DNA from: Deltaproteobacteria bacterium
Lineage (GTDB): Bacteria; Desulfobacterota_D; UBA1144; Nemesobacterales; JAJCZQ01
DNA: 45,962 nucleotides
Assembly: GCA_029262335.1 (NCBI GenBank)
Contig: JAJCZQ010000024.1
Span: forward strand, 1 to 45,962
Reading direction: 5' to 3'
Position numbers and translations under genes: made by a program. Positions within the stretch are counted from its first letter, which is position 1. Each line of letters begins with the position of its first letter. Below are positions 7,594 to 17,331 of this stretch, one piece after another. A model generated the notes under the pieces. The model did not search any database. It worked only from the letters and a program-made list of their open reading frames with translations, and was not told where the DNA came from.

Positions 7594-10500
7594 CTAGCTG
7601 TGCTTTTCTATAAGGATATTAAGTATTTTTTCAGCTGCTGTGGGGATAACAGTACCGGGGCCAAACACCTCGGAAACACCTGCTTCGTAAAGAAAATCAT
7701 AGTCCTGTTTTGGAATTACTCCGCCGGCAATAACTACTATGTCTTCCCTGCCGTGTTTTTTAAGTTCTGAAATAAGCTTTGGAACAAGGGTCTTATGGCC
7801 CGCTGCAAGGCTCGAAATACCAAGTATATGTACGTCACTCTCAACTGCCTGCTTTGCAGCTTCCTCGGGGGTCTGAAAGAGTGATCCAATGTCCACATCA
7901 AAGCCAAGATCCGCAAAACTTGTTGCAATGACCTTTGCTCCCCTGTCGTGGCCGTCCTGGCCCATTTTGGCAACAAGGATTCTCGGCCTTCTGCCCACAA
8001 GCTCCGCAAATTTATCGGAAACAACCCTTGTCTCTTTAAAAATATCATTGTCTGACATTTCAGAAGAGTATACACCCGAAATTGATCTTATCACTGCTTC
8101 GTACCTTCCGCACACCTTCTCACAAGCATAGGAAATCTCACCGAGTGTTGCCCTCTTTCTGGCTGCATCCACCGCAAGATCGAGCAGGTTGTCCTCGCCT
8201 GACTCTGCGCATTCCGTAATTTTATTAAGTGCCGCTTCTACTTCGGCACTGTCTCTTTCTTCTTTAAGTTTATTAAGCCTTTCTATCTGGGACTCTCTTA
8301 CAGCGGTGTTGTCTATCTCGAGTATCTCGATATCACTGTCTTTGCCCGATACGTATTCATTTACGCCTACGATTATGTCTTTTTTTGAATCTATACGGGC
8401 CTGCTTCCGGGCTGCGGCTTCCTCAATCCTCATCTTTGGAATTCCCGTCTCGATAGCCTTTGCCATTCCGCCGAGCTCTTCAACTTCCTCTATCAGCTCC
8501 CATGCCTTCCTTGCAATCTGGTCAGTAAGGTATTCGATATAATAGGAACCTGCCCACGGATCAACCGACCTGCATATATCTGTTTCTTTTTGTAAATATA
8601 GCTGCGTGTCCCTTGCGATCTTTGCCGAAAAATCTGTCGGCAGTGCTATTGCCTCATCAAGTGCATTTGTATGAAGTGACTGCGTACCGCCTAAGGCTGC
8701 GGCAAGCGCTTCGACGCATGTACGGACTACATTGTTGTAAGGGTCCTGTTCGGTAAGGCTCCACCCTGATGTCTGGCAGTGAGTCCTGAGTGCAAGCGAT
8801 TTTGGGTTTTCCGGCTTAAACTGGTTTACAATCTTTGCCCACAGAAGCCTTCCGGCCCTCATCTTGGCAATCTCCATAAAGTGGTTCATACCGATACCCC
8901 AGAAAAATGAGATACGGGGAGCAAAATCGTCCACTTTCATACCTGCTTTGATACCCGTCCTAATATAATCAAGTCCGTCAGCAAGTGTGTATGCAAGCTC
9001 TATATCGGCAGTACCCCCGGCTTCCTGGATGTGATATCCGCTAACACTTATGGAGTTAAACTTCGGCATGTTCTGCGAAGTGTATTCAAAAATATCCGCA
9101 ATAATTTTCATTGAGAATTCAGGCGGGTAGATATAGGTATTTCTCACCATGAACTCTTTTAATATGTCGTTTTGAATTGTCCCGCTCAGCTTTACAGGCT
9201 CTACGCCCTGCTCTTCGGCGGCGACAATATAAAAAGCCATAACCGGGAGCACTGCCCCGTTCATGGTCATTGATACCGACATCTCGTCGAGTGGTATCTG
9301 GTCAAAAAGGACCTTCATGTCTTCAACAGAATCAATTGCAACGCCCGCCTTACCAATATCTCCAACAACCCTTGGATGGTCGGAGTCGTATCCCCTGTGC
9401 GTAGGAAGGTCAAAAGCTATGGAAAGCCCCTTTTGCCCCGCGGCAAGGTTTCGCCTGTAAAAAGCGTTTGATTCCTCGGCAGTTGAAAACCCTGCATACT
9501 GCCTCACTGTCCACGGCCTTATCACATACATAGTGGAATAAGGGCCTCTAAGAAACGGGGGTATACCGGCAACAAAATTAAGCTGTTCTAAATTTTCTGT
9601 ATCTTCTTTTGAGTAACTGCTTTTTAATTCGATTTTCTCAGGTGTGTGCCATAAATCACCGCTCCCGTTTTCGGAAGGTAAAGATGGTGTAATTCCCTGT
9701 AGATCAATCTCCCCTAAATCCGTTGCTGCTTTCTCATTAAAAAGTGCAAGTGCTCTTTCGGCTAATTCTGCTGTTAGTTTTTCAATGTAGTATGATCCCG
9801 ATGAAGGGTCTATAATCTTATCAAGGTAGCTTTCTTCCCTCAGCATAAGCTGTGTGTTTTTAGCAAGCCTGTTTGATTCAAGCACCCCTGATTCACTGTT
9901 CGTATCAAAAGGAAGAATACAGAGCTCATCACATCCCCCGATTATTGCCGACATTGCCTCAGTGGTTGCCATCAGCATATTCTGGTTTGGGTCTTCCGGG
10001 GACTTATTGGAAGAAGAAGTCCTGGAATGGATCTTCATCACGCAGTTTTCTTCAGACTTTACGCCGGACTTTTTAACTATCTCTGCCCATAGAAGTCTTG
10101 CAGCACGAAGTTTGGCAATCTCCATGAAGTAGTTGGATCCGACTGTAAATTCAAAAAATATCTTACCGGCAATAAAATCTGGATCAGCCCCTTCGTTTAT
10201 CAGTCCGTTTAAAAGTTCTGCGCCTTTGGCAAGTGAATCGGCAACTTCATTTGTGATGTTCTTTTCATCAGCATCAATACTTACAGGAAGACTCCTGTAC
10301 TTAGGTGCAATAGAATGGGCATGGGTAATAATTTTTAATATATCTTCGTTACTAAAATCTGGACTATTGAAGTACAGGCATCCACTTATGTCACCTGCAT
10401 CTCCTGTTTCATTTATAAAGTTGGTAAAAGTTTCTACTGGATCAGGCCCGGCTTTAATATTTATTTTAATTTCATTTAAAGGCAGTCTGCCAACAAGCCA

Positions 10501-10857
10501 TGATAAATCCCGGGAAGTAAAATCCAGTGTAACTGAATCAGCCCCGTCTAAGAGCGTATTTAATATTTCGGGAGAGGTGTCTTTACGTAACCCTCCAGTC
10601 TCAATATTTATGTTCCATGAGTTGCTTAGTTCTTTGCCGCTCCTGGCAAAAGGAAATTTGCCCGGGGCCTGCGATGTAAGCCATGAAAGCCCTTCAAGGT
10701 CTTCGCCGGTAAAATACGGCTCCACCGAAAAACCTTCATCCGTATTCCATAAAAGTTTTTCGTCGTAGTCCGCCCCTCTCAGGTCTTTTACGATCTGCTT
10801 TTTCCATTCCTCTGAAGTTACAGAAGGAAACTCATCAAATAATCTGTCTTTACTCAT
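7594..10857 (-). CDS. Methylmalonyl-CoA mutase, fused small (MutA-like) and large (MutB) subunits
   Basis: Adenosylcobalamin enzyme interconverting succinyl-CoA and (R)-methylmalonyl-CoA. The 1087 residues read as two mutase units in one chain. Residues 1-420 are a MutA-like barrel lacking the small subunit's degenerate B12 domain; 425-830 are a full catalytic barrel; 955-1085 are the B12-binding domain with DGHDRG (His970, lower cobalt ligand). Residues that distinguish methylmalonyl- from isobutyryl-CoA mutase are kept: Tyr454 (TVRQYAGF), Arg572 (MVRNT) and His609 (SGYH). Paralogous segments [20 protein letters not shown] (241-260) and [20 protein letters not shown] mark the internal duplication. 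Usually the subunits come from separate mutA and mutB genes. The domain order also differs from IcmF. It leads an operon with meaB and rimI. Confidence 0.92.
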   Translation of the reverse strand: MSKDRLFDEFPSVTSEEWKKQIVKDLRGADYDEKLLWNTDEGFSVEPYFTGEDLEGLSWLTSQAPGKFPFARSGKELSNSWNINIETGGLRKDTSPEILNTLLDGADSVTLDFTSRDLSWLVGRLPLNEIKINIKAGPDPVETFTNFINETGDAGDISGCLYFNSPDFSNEDILKIITHAHSIAPKYRSLPVSIDADEKNITNEVADSLAKGAELLNGLINEGADPDFIAGKIFFEFTVGSNYFMEIAKLRAARLLWAEIVKKSGVKSEENCVMKIHSRTSSSNKSPEDPNQNMLMATTEAMSAIIGGCDELCILPFDTNSESGVLESNRLAKNTQLMLREESYLDKIIDPSSGSYYIEKLTAELAERALALFNEKAATDLGEIDLQGITPSLPSENGSGDLWHTPEKIELKSSYSKEDTENLEQLNFVAGIPPFLRGPYSTMYVIRPWTVRQYAGFSTAEESNAFYRRNLAAGQKGLSIAFDLPTHRGYDSDHPRVVGDIGKAGVAIDSVEDMKVLFDQIPLDEMSVSMTMNGAVLPVMAFYIVAAEEQGVEPVKLSGTIQNDILKEFMVRNTYIYPPEFSMKIIADIFEYTSQNMPKFNSISVSGYHIQEAGGTADIELAYTLADGLDYIRTGIKAGMKVDDFAPRISFFWGIGMNHFMEIAKMRAGRLLWAKIVNQFKPENPKSLALRTHCQTSGWSLTEQDPYNNVVRTCVEALAAALGGTQSLHTNALDEAIALPTDFSAKIARDTQLYLQKETDICRSVDPWAGSYYIEYLTDQIARKAWELIEEVEELGGMAKAIETGIPKMRIEEAAARKQARIDSKKDIIVGVNEYVSGKDSDIEILEIDNTAVRESQIERLNKLKEERDSAEVEAALNKITECAESGEDNLLDLAVDAARKRATLGEISYACEKVCGRYEAVIRSISGVYSSEMSDNDIFKETRVVSDKFAELVGRRPRILVAKMGQDGHDRGAKVIATSFADLGFDVDIGSLFQTPEEAAKQAVESDVHILGISSLAAGHKTLVPKLISELKKHGREDIVVIAGGVIPKQDYDFLYEAGVSEVFGPGTVIPTAAEKILNILIEKHS

Positions 10858-11005
10858 ATTGAAACCACCCGGAAAACGGGAAAAAGATAAACCAAAACAT
10901 ATCTGTTGTAAATAACCGGGGTTGTTGTGAAATATCTCTGTTATATAAATATAGTCTTTTAATTACTATTATCTAATCAATATATTGGTAGTATATTCTC
11001 TATTG

Positions 11006-11026
11006 TTGACAAAGCAGGTCTATAAT
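11006..11026 (+). promoter_or_regulatory. TTGAC dyad and TATAAT box upstream of the cytochrome c-FTR1 gene
   Basis: A perfect TATAAT lies at 11021-11026 and a TTGACA at 11006-11011. The two are only 9 bases apart, too close to be the -35/-10 pair of one sigma-70 promoter. TTGAC-N6-GGTCTA (11006-11022) is instead an imperfect inverted repeat overlapping the -10 box, as expected of a repressor site. An iron- or Fe-S-responsive repressor would fit an iron-permease gene, but the regulator is not identified. Confidence 0.35.
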
Positions 11027-11094
11027 GGTAATTTCAACATTCTCAACAAGTGGTGAGGAATCCAAACAGCCAGTATTATTACAATAATTTGAAA

Positions 11095-13248
11095 ATGATT
11101 TCAAAAAAAGCCCCTTTTTTAACGATAATTTTCTTCTCTATTTTAATGGCCGCGGGTGCTAATGCCGGAACAGATGAATTAAGGCTTTACTCGCTAATTG
11201 ATTACATAGGGGGAGACTACCAGTTTGCAATCAAAGACGGGAAAATAATTAACCAGGACGAATTCGTCGAAATGACAGAATTCGCAGATACCTCCAATAC
11301 CATTTACGATGACACCGGCCATCAGGACCCCGCACTTAAAAACAGCCTTGAAAAACTAAGAACTAAGATCAATAACAAGGCACCGGTTGATGAGGTTATC
11401 GCACTTACTGTAAAAGTAAAAAATGAAATAATAGAATCATTTAATTTAGAGACATTTCCGCTGACAATACCCGACATATCAAACGGGAAGGCACTGTTTG
11501 CAGGCAACTGTACTTCCTGCCACGGGGAAAGGGGAAAGGGCGACGGTATACTCGCAGGTAATCTGAATCCCGCTCCAACTAATTTTAAGGACCCCGAAGT
11601 ATTTCCAAACCTTTCGCCGATTAAGGCTTACAACACCATGAACTTCGGTATTGAAGGCACTGCAATGCCGGCGTTTAATACACTATCTGACAAGGATAAG
11701 TGGGATGTTGCTTTCTACCTGCTTTCAATTGGTTTCCCGGATGAGATTAATCCTGGGGGAGGAAACGGAGGCAGCAGCAATTTGCCGCCGGGGCTTGATG
11801 ACTATAAAAAACTTTCTTCCCTTTCAAACAGGGAGATACTTGAAAACCTGGGAAGCAGTAACTATGCATCGGTAAAAACTGTCAGAAATGCACTTGCTGA
11901 AAACACCGGGTCCAAACTAAAACATATTGAATATACAATAGCAGGAATTGGCTCAGCGATTGATCTTTATAAACAGGGCGAACAGAAAAAGGCACTCGAC
12001 AAATCAATAGAAGCATATCTTGACGGTTACGAGATGGTTGAGTCTGACCTTGCAATTGCAAATAACAAGCTGAATATCCAGATTGAATCAGGACTTGCCA
12101 AATTCAGGTCTGAAATCAAGGGGAATGCCCCTGTATCATCACTTGTGTCCCTTGGGGGATCAATTACAAATGATCTAAATAAAGCATCACTTCTACTTGA
12201 AGATAAAAACACTTTTACTTCAGCTGTACTGTTTACCAATTCATTTGGGATTATTCTTCGTGAAGCACTCGAAGCAATTCTGATAATTGCGGCAATAATT
12301 GCTTTCCTTATAAATACAGGATCCAGAAAGACAATACGCTACATTCACTTTGGGTGGATTGCTGCGATCGCTGCAGGGCTGGTTACCTGGTATCTCGCCC
12401 GTACGATGATTTCAATCTCCGGCGCAAGCAGGGAGCTTATCGAGGGTATAACTTCAATTCTCGCGGCAGCAGTCCTGTTTTATGTCAGTTACTGGCTCAT
12501 CTCGAAAATAGAAGTTGGTAAGTGGAAAGAGTATATAAAATCAAAAGTTGAAACAGCACTTAACAAAAAAAGCGTAATAGCACTTGTGTCCGTATCTTTT
12601 CTGGCTGTTTACAGGGAAGCCTTTGAAACAGTACTTTTTTACCAGGCCCTAAGCTACCAGGCAGAAGGCAATATCGCACCAATCGTCTGGGGTTTCCTTG
12701 CCGGGCTCGCAGTAACAGGAATACTGGGATTTCTTATATTTAAACTGGCCATCAGGATTCCGCTTAAATACTTTTTCTCTGCCACAAGCCTGCTGCTTTA
12801 TTTCCTATGTTTTATACTGATCGGAAAGGGAATTCATGAACTCCAGGGAGCGGGTGTAATTGGCATTTCGTTTGTTGACTACGTACCAAGGATTGAGACC
12901 CTCGGCATTTACCCGACCCTCGAAACTTTGATACCACAGGCAGTCATTGTGGCTGCATTTATATTTGCAAGCTTCTGGATTGCTTATGTGTCGAGAGAAA
13001 AAGAAAGAGAGGAAATTGCTGTAAATATTTCCCGCATTTCTAATGAACTAAACACTATGTACGACTCATTTGACCATATTAAAGGGCATATACTCGAGTG
13101 GAGAAGGTGCGAAGGGATTGATATGGAAGCAGAAGACCTTGACCGCCAGATCCATGACGTAATAGACCACGTAAACCAGCTCCAGACAAAACTTGGTGAT
13201 TTTCACCGGAACGTCTCAGGGCCTGAAAATCCGGAACAAAAGCATTAG
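11095..13248 (+). CDS. Cytochrome c-FTR1 family iron permease fusion
   Basis: Predicted high-affinity iron uptake protein joining a periplasmic c-type haem domain to an FTR1 permease. From the ATG at 11095 (717 residues) a clean signal peptide, MISKKAPFLTIIFFS onward, ends at ANA. An earlier in-frame GTG at 11050 adds 15 polar residues and is less likely. The haem site CTSCH is at residues 139-143, with likely axial Met in TAMPAF (about 191). The permease has six or seven membrane segments and both RExxE iron-binding motifs, REALE (389-393) and REAFE (507-511). A soluble, coiled C-terminal tail follows. Coupling haem redox chemistry to iron transport is inferred from the fusion. It is transcribed divergently from the mutase operon. 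Confidence 0.87.
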   Translation: MISKKAPFLTIIFFSILMAAGANAGTDELRLYSLIDYIGGDYQFAIKDGKIINQDEFVEMTEFADTSNTIYDDTGHQDPALKNSLEKLRTKINNKAPVDEVIALTVKVKNEIIESFNLETFPLTIPDISNGKALFAGNCTSCHGERGKGDGILAGNLNPAPTNFKDPEVFPNLSPIKAYNTMNFGIEGTAMPAFNTLSDKDKWDVAFYLLSIGFPDEINPGGGNGGSSNLPPGLDDYKKLSSLSNREILENLGSSNYASVKTVRNALAENTGSKLKHIEYTIAGIGSAIDLYKQGEQKKALDKSIEAYLDGYEMVESDLAIANNKLNIQIESGLAKFRSEIKGNAPVSSLVSLGGSITNDLNKASLLLEDKNTFTSAVLFTNSFGIILREALEAILIIAAIIAFLINTGSRKTIRYIHFGWIAAIAAGLVTWYLARTMISISGASRELIEGITSILAAAVLFYVSYWLISKIEVGKWKEYIKSKVETALNKKSVIALVSVSFLAVYREAFETVLFYQALSYQAEGNIAPIVWGFLAGLAVTGILGFLIFKLAIRIPLKYFFSATSLLLYFLCFILIGKGIHELQGAGVIGISFVDYVPRIETLGIYPTLETLIPQAVIVAAFIFASFWIAYVSREKEREEIAVNISRISNELNTMYDSFDHIKGHILEWRRCEGIDMEAEDLDRQIHDVIDHVNQLQTKLGDFHRNVSGPENPEQKH

Positions 13249-13284
13249 TAAATCTATAAACAATAATTTTTATAATTCTGAATT

Positions 13285-13662
13285 TTACGCAACTTTGGAG
13301 GGCCTGATATTATCCAGATCTTCTCCGATCTTCTCCATCGCTATCTCAATATCATAAGACTTTTGAATATTAAGCCAGAATTCTGCACTTACATCTAAAT
13401 ACCTCTCCAGTCTAACAGCCATATCAGCAGTTAATGATCTTTTCTCGTTGCAGATTTCATTGATTGTTGGAAACGAGACATTTAAATCCCTTGATACCTG
13501 ACTTTGAGAAATCTCCCTACATTCCAGTTCTTCTTTTAAAATTGCTCCCGGATGTACTGCCTTTAATCGTCCTTCACTAGTTCCAGTATTATAATTAACC
13601 CTGACTTCCTTTATCCTTACACCCTTGCCTTTTTTATCAGATAATCTCCGATTCGATGTCAT
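13285..13662 (-). CDS. higA: HigA-family antitoxin (XRE helix-turn-helix)
   Basis: Antitoxin of a type II toxin-antitoxin pair, expected to bind HigB and to repress the operon. The core from HPGAILKEEL through SQSQVSRDLNVSFPTINEI to RLERYLDVSAEFWLNIQKSYD matches the HigA/VapI family closely. At 125 residues it has an unusual basic N-terminal extension of about 36 residues. The start at 13662 is supported by a strong AAGGAGG nine bases upstream, so the extension is probably real. It is the second gene of the operon; the toxin gene lies 41 bases upstream, the toxin-first order typical of higBA. Confidence 0.9.
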   Translation of the reverse strand: MTSNRRLSDKKGKGVRIKEVRVNYNTGTSEGRLKAVHPGAILKEELECREISQSQVSRDLNVSFPTINEICNEKRSLTADMAVRLERYLDVSAEFWLNIQKSYDIEIAMEKIGEDLDNIRPSKVA

Positions 13663-13703
13663 AGGATTGCACCTCCTTAAATGGTTGTTACTATTTACAC
13701 ATA

Positions 13704-14006
13704 TTAATGAATATCCGCTATCCCCAAATCATAGGCGTCTCCATCTTTCCATCTAAAAACTATCGACCATTGTAAATTAATTTTAACTCTCCATAACTTC
13801 TGACTCTTATCATACCCTTTGACCTTCTGTTTCACTTCCTGAAACTTTAAAGATTTTAAATTGCGAAAGTCATTAAAATCTGCAGCTGAATGTATAGTCA
13901 ATAACCTTCTTCTTGTTGTATCTATTGACCCATATGGCCAACCTTTTACATGTTGTCCTTTAAATATCAGCTCTAGTTCCTCATTTTTAAAACTAATTAT
14001 AGACAT
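13704..14006 (-). CDS. higB: HigB-family toxin (RelE/ParE superfamily mRNA interferase)
   Basis: Predicted ribosome-dependent mRNA-cleaving toxin of 100 residues. The family signature is clear: an N-terminal FKGQHVKGW region, the RRRLLTIHSAADFNDF helix, and the C-terminal core LWRVKINLQWSIVFRWKDGDAYDLGIADIH matching HigB, with Arg, Trp and Tyr positions kept. The start follows AAAGGAG by ten bases. higA follows 41 bases downstream. An AT-rich upstream region of about 180 bases contains a 9-base-arm palindrome that may be the operator. There is no sign of inactivation. Confidence 0.9.
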   Translation of the reverse strand: MSIISFKNEELELIFKGQHVKGWPYGSIDTTRRRLLTIHSAADFNDFRNLKSLKFQEVKQKVKGYDKSQKLWRVKINLQWSIVFRWKDGDAYDLGIADIH

Positions 14007-14087
14007 CCTCTAAAAACTCCTTTAAGAAAAATCTATTTAGACAGGAATATCTAATATCTTGTACACAACAAATAGCATAATGCACCT

Positions 14088-14112
14088 CATTATAATATCA
14101 ATAATTATAATG
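14088..14112. promoter_or_regulatory. Perfect palindrome upstream of higBA, candidate operator
   Basis: CATTATAAT (14088-14096) and ATTATAATG (14104-14112) form a perfect inverted repeat with 9-base arms and a 7-base spacer, about 80 bases upstream of higB on one side and 75 bases upstream of queC on the other. It could be a HigA operator. TTGTACACAA at about 14060 is a second, smaller dyad closer to higB. The 180-base gap holds no gene. Confidence 0.4.
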
Positions 14113-14187
14113 TAATCAATTATAAATATAATCTTTTATTATTTCTTATGAGGTTGTATCCATAAGTAAAATATCTATATTATTCCC

Positions 14188-14859
14188 ATGAACAGTTGTG
14201 TAATAATATTCTCAGGTGGTTTGGACAGCACAGTGCTATGTTACAAAGCTGCTGCAGACAACTTTGATGTACATGCTATATCAATACTATATGGCCAGAG
14301 GCATTCCCGCGAAATCGAAGGTGCGAAAAAAACAGCTGAACTTCTTGGTATTAACCACAAAGTAATAGACCTAAGCAGTATCAACGAACTTTTACAGGGC
14401 TCAGCGCTCACGGACAGCAGTGTGGATGTACCGGAAGTGCCTGAGACCACTGAACATTTTGAAACATTAAAATCCACAATTGTTCCAAACCGAAATGCAA
14501 TATTTCTTTCAGTAGCTATCGGCTTCTCTGAGAGTATTAATGCAAACCACATCTTTTTTGGTGCTCATCACTCCGACAGGGGTGTTTACCCGGACTGCCG
14601 GAAAGAGTTTGTAGAGGCTTTTGAGACAGCTGAAAGGCTTGCGACTGATAATCAAAAACTAACCATAAGTGCCCCGTTCGTCGGAATGGACAAGGCAGAG
14701 ATTGTTGCTCTTGGTGACAAACTGGGCGTCCCTTTTGAAAACACATGGACCTGTTATGTGGGCGGAGAAATTCACTGCGGGGTATGCAGTGCATGTAATG
14801 AAAGAAAAAGGGCATTTAGGGAATCAGGGGTAAAAGATCCTACAGAATACGAGGCTTAG
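14188..14859 (+). CDS. queC: 7-cyano-7-deazaguanine synthase
   Basis: ATP-dependent enzyme converting 7-carboxy-7-deazaguanine and ammonia to preQ0 for queuosine tRNA modification. The 223-residue protein starts with the PP-loop SGGLDST near residue 10, has YGQRHSREIE, and ends with the zinc site CYVGGEIHCGVCSACNERK, with four Cys properly spaced. queE, which makes its substrate, starts 23 bases downstream, so they form an operon. queD and queF are not in the window. No deazapurine DNA-modification genes (dpd) are nearby, so the tRNA role is the default reading. Confidence 0.94.
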   Translation: MNSCVIIFSGGLDSTVLCYKAAADNFDVHAISILYGQRHSREIEGAKKTAELLGINHKVIDLSSINELLQGSALTDSSVDVPEVPETTEHFETLKSTIVPNRNAIFLSVAIGFSESINANHIFFGAHHSDRGVYPDCRKEFVEAFETAERLATDNQKLTISAPFVGMDKAEIVALGDKLGVPFENTWTCYVGGEIHCGVCSACNERKRAFRESGVKDPTEYEA

Positions 14860-14882
14860 GTATAGTGTAGGAAAAGTGCAAT

Positions 14883-15533
14883 ATGGGAATACTTAAGGTC
14901 AACGAAATTTTCTATTCTATCCAGGGTGAAGGCACGGCAATGGGTGTGCCGACTGTATTCTTACGGCTTTTTGCATGTGACCTTCGGTGCAGCTGGTGCG
15001 ATACCATGTACGCAGTGGAGGGTACAGAATTTACAGATATGTCTCACGAACAGGTTATAAGTGAAATCAGTAAATTTGGATGTAAAAACGTATGTATCAC
15101 CGGAGGAGAACCCTTAATACAGCGAAAAGAGCTTGTCCCGCTTGCCAAAGAGCTGATTAATAAGGGTTTTTTCATTGTACTTGAGACCAGCGGCCATAAA
15201 AAACCACCTGAAATTTTTAACGGCAGTTCATGCCTTATCAGTATGGACTGTAAATGCCCCAGCTCCGGTATGGAAAAAAGGATGGATTTCACACTATTTG
15301 AAGAGCTCGGGACTAAAGACCAGCTTAAATTTGTTATTAAAGATGAGGCAGACTATAACTATGCAAAGCATATACTAAATACATACAAAATCAGCAGTTC
15401 TTTAATATTTCAGCCTGTATTTGGGGAAGATATTTCGTGGCTAGGTGAAAGCATTTTAAAGGACCGGCTCCACAATGTCAGGGTGTTGCCCCAGCTGCAT
15501 AAACTCATGTGGGGGGAAAAGAAGGGAGTATAA
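14883..15533 (+). CDS. queE: 7-carboxy-7-deazaguanine synthase (radical SAM)
   Basis: Radical-SAM enzyme that contracts 6-carboxytetrahydropterin to 7-carboxy-7-deazaguanine, the step before QueC. At 216 residues it has the usual QueE size. The 4Fe-4S cluster motif is CDLRCSWC, with the CxxxCxxC spacing, followed by DT. The N-terminal NEIFYSIQGEGTAMGVPTVF and the SAM-binding ITGGEPLIQ are typical. It lies in tandem with queC with a short gap. No truncation or missing cluster ligand is seen. Confidence 0.93.
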   Translation: MGILKVNEIFYSIQGEGTAMGVPTVFLRLFACDLRCSWCDTMYAVEGTEFTDMSHEQVISEISKFGCKNVCITGGEPLIQRKELVPLAKELINKGFFIVLETSGHKKPPEIFNGSSCLISMDCKCPSSGMEKRMDFTLFEELGTKDQLKFVIKDEADYNYAKHILNTYKISSSLIFQPVFGEDISWLGESILKDRLHNVRVLPQLHKLMWGEKKGV

Positions 15534-15662
15534 AATCACACCTATTAATATTGCGTAAAATGTATTAAAATCTATATGTGAGATTTAGCTTTTAAACAAC
15601 GGCAAATAGTGTATAGTTATTTGCTTTTTTAGAACAAGTGGTTTTAGGGAGAGGTTACAGAA

Positions 15663-16526
15663 ATGCCAGAAGAAAAAGAGAATTATAATTACGAGCCCTT
15701 CGCGGATACCGAAGATTACAAAAAGGTAAACGGCGATATCATAACGAGCTGGGTTCAGATATTAATAGACAGGGGTACTGAAGAGATAGATAAGCTTTTA
15801 GACATAGCTACCGGAGCCGGTACTATGGTGCAGCTTTTTGTTTCTCATTTACCAGCGAAGTGGAAACAGTCACTTGTAATGTGCCTGGACCAGTCATCAG
15901 AAGCTTTAAAACTTGCACAGGTAAAACTTGAAACTAACATAGATAAACTAAAATTTATCAATTCACCTATCGAAGATCTTGACCTGCCGGACAACAGTAT
16001 TGATGTGGCAATCTGGGGTAACGGCATACATTACCTGAACGAAGAATCTCAGATAAACAGCCTGAAGAGGATTAAGAAAGCCCTTAAACCGGGTGGACTA
16101 TTTTTCTTTAACACGGCTTTTTATGAAGAAGCCCGTCCTACAGAGACACTTCCTTTCTACCGTACACAGGTAAAGAACGCAGTTCAGTTCCTGAGGGAAA
16201 AAGGAATTAAACGTGAAAAGGTCGAGAAAAAAGCAGAAGCTGCCAGCTTCCATCCAAAATCTTATTATGAAGATCTTGTGGGAAAATCAGGTTTTAAACT
16301 GGTTGAAGCACAGGTTTTTGCCGCTCATCTTACTCAGGAAGCATGGGAACATATAAGTGCTTTCCAGCAGTATGCAGCAGGCGCACTTCATGGATATCCT
16401 ATTGAATTTGCCTCAGATGCAATGAAAAATGCAGTTGGGCCTTCAATTCTTATCCACGGTGATAAAGACAAAGACGGCAACCTGTTTGTTATTAGAAACT
16501 GGCTGGCTATAAGCGCCCAGGCTTAA
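15663..16526 (+). CDS. Class I SAM-dependent methyltransferase, substrate unknown
   Basis: A 287-residue predicted cytoplasmic methyltransferase. The SAM-binding motif I is LLDIATGAGTMVQLF (about 42-56), an acidic residue follows beta-2 in MCLDQSSEAL, motif II region is LPDNSIDVAIWGNGIHYL, and post-motif III is LKPGGLFFFNTAFYEE. The C-terminal third is helical and probably binds the substrate. A good Shine-Dalgarno, GGGAGAGG, precedes the ATG. Neighbours (queE before, a SIMPL protein after) give no firm hint. Small-molecule methylation, for example of a quinone or lipid, is possible, but I see nothing specific. Confidence 0.75.
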   Translation: MPEEKENYNYEPFADTEDYKKVNGDIITSWVQILIDRGTEEIDKLLDIATGAGTMVQLFVSHLPAKWKQSLVMCLDQSSEALKLAQVKLETNIDKLKFINSPIEDLDLPDNSIDVAIWGNGIHYLNEESQINSLKRIKKALKPGGLFFFNTAFYEEARPTETLPFYRTQVKNAVQFLREKGIKREKVEKKAEAASFHPKSYYEDLVGKSGFKLVEAQVFAAHLTQEAWEHISAFQQYAAGALHGYPIEFASDAMKNAVGPSILIHGDKDKDGNLFVIRNWLAISAQA

Positions 16527-16617
16527 TAATATTTATCTGCTTTCCTGAAAAATTTTAAAACTTCTTTAAAATTTATTCGTATAATATCATTATAGAAAAT
16601 GATTACAGGAGAGTACC

Positions 16618-17331
16618 ATGTATAAATACAGATTAATTATCTTCCTACTGTTCGCACTGCTGCTGAGTTCACAGGCTATCACCTTTGCGCAGGACAATAA
16701 CTCGAGGAGCCTAAACGTAAACGGCAGGGGTGAAGTAAAAGCCAAACCCGACGTTGCTTATATAAATATATCAGTGATTTCCAAGGCAAAAACTGCACAG
16801 GCAGCCCTTCAGGACAATGCTAATAAAACCACAAACGTATTAAACAAGATTAAATCGCTTATCGGCAAGCAGGACACTGTAAAGACCTCAGGCTTTAACC
16901 TTTCCCCGGTTTATGATTACAATCAGACTACAAAAAAATCAGATCTTACCGGCTACAGCGTATCAAATGACCTGGTTGTAAAGACCGTCGATCTTGAAAA
17001 TCTCGGCAATCTTATTGACGCAACCACAGGCGTAGGTGCCAACAGGATAAACGGCCCGAGGTTTGATATACTTGATAAAAGTAAATTAAGAAAAGAAGCA
17101 TTAAGGCTTGCTGTAAAAGACGCTAAAGATACTGCCACAGTTACGGCCGAAGCCGCGGGTGTAAGCATAGTACAGGTAATGCAGCTTAACCCAAACTACA
17201 ACAACCCCCAGCCCTTATACGCCAGGAGTTATGACAGCGTGAGAGCAGCTTCACCAGAGTCTTCCACACCAATTGAATCAGGGGATATAACCGTCTCGGC
17301 AAGTGTTAACATAACTTACCAGATCCAGTAA
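16618..17331 (+). CDS. SIMPL domain (DUF541) periplasmic protein
   Basis: Exported protein of 237 residues with a signal peptide ending near TFAQD. The mature part has the SIMPL/DUF541 pattern: LNVNGRGEVKAKPDVAYINI at the start, a central TSGFNLSPVYDYNQ repeat unit, GYSVSNDLVVKT, and a final SASVNITYQI strand. Relatives are oligomeric periplasmic proteins linked to oxidative stress defence in E. coli (YggE) and to kinase signalling by name; the molecular role is unclear. Its stop codon abuts the stop codon of the convergent DUF971 gene with no spacer. Confidence 0.82.
   Translation: MYKYRLIIFLLFALLLSSQAITFAQDNNSRSLNVNGRGEVKAKPDVAYINISVISKAKTAQAALQDNANKTTNVLNKIKSLIGKQDTVKTSGFNLSPVYDYNQTTKKSDLTGYSVSNDLVVKTVDLENLGNLIDATTGVGANRINGPRFDILDKSKLRKEALRLAVKDAKDTATVTAEAAGVSIVQVMQLNPNYNNPQPLYARSYDSVRAASPESSTPIESGDITVSASVNITYQIQ

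Noticed and set aside
10133-10768. 211-codon open frame on the plus strand inside the mutase gene
   Set aside because: It is antisense to a well-supported coding region and its translation resembles no protein; a shadow frame.
11006-11026. TTGACA and TATAAT as a -35/-10 promoter pair
   Set aside because: Only 9 bases separate them; sigma-70 promoters need about 17. Treated as a -10 box with an overlapping dyad instead.
14188-15533. queC-queE as part of a deazapurine DNA-modification island
   Set aside because: No dpdA or other dpd, restriction or helicase genes are adjacent; ordinary queuosine synthesis explains the pair.
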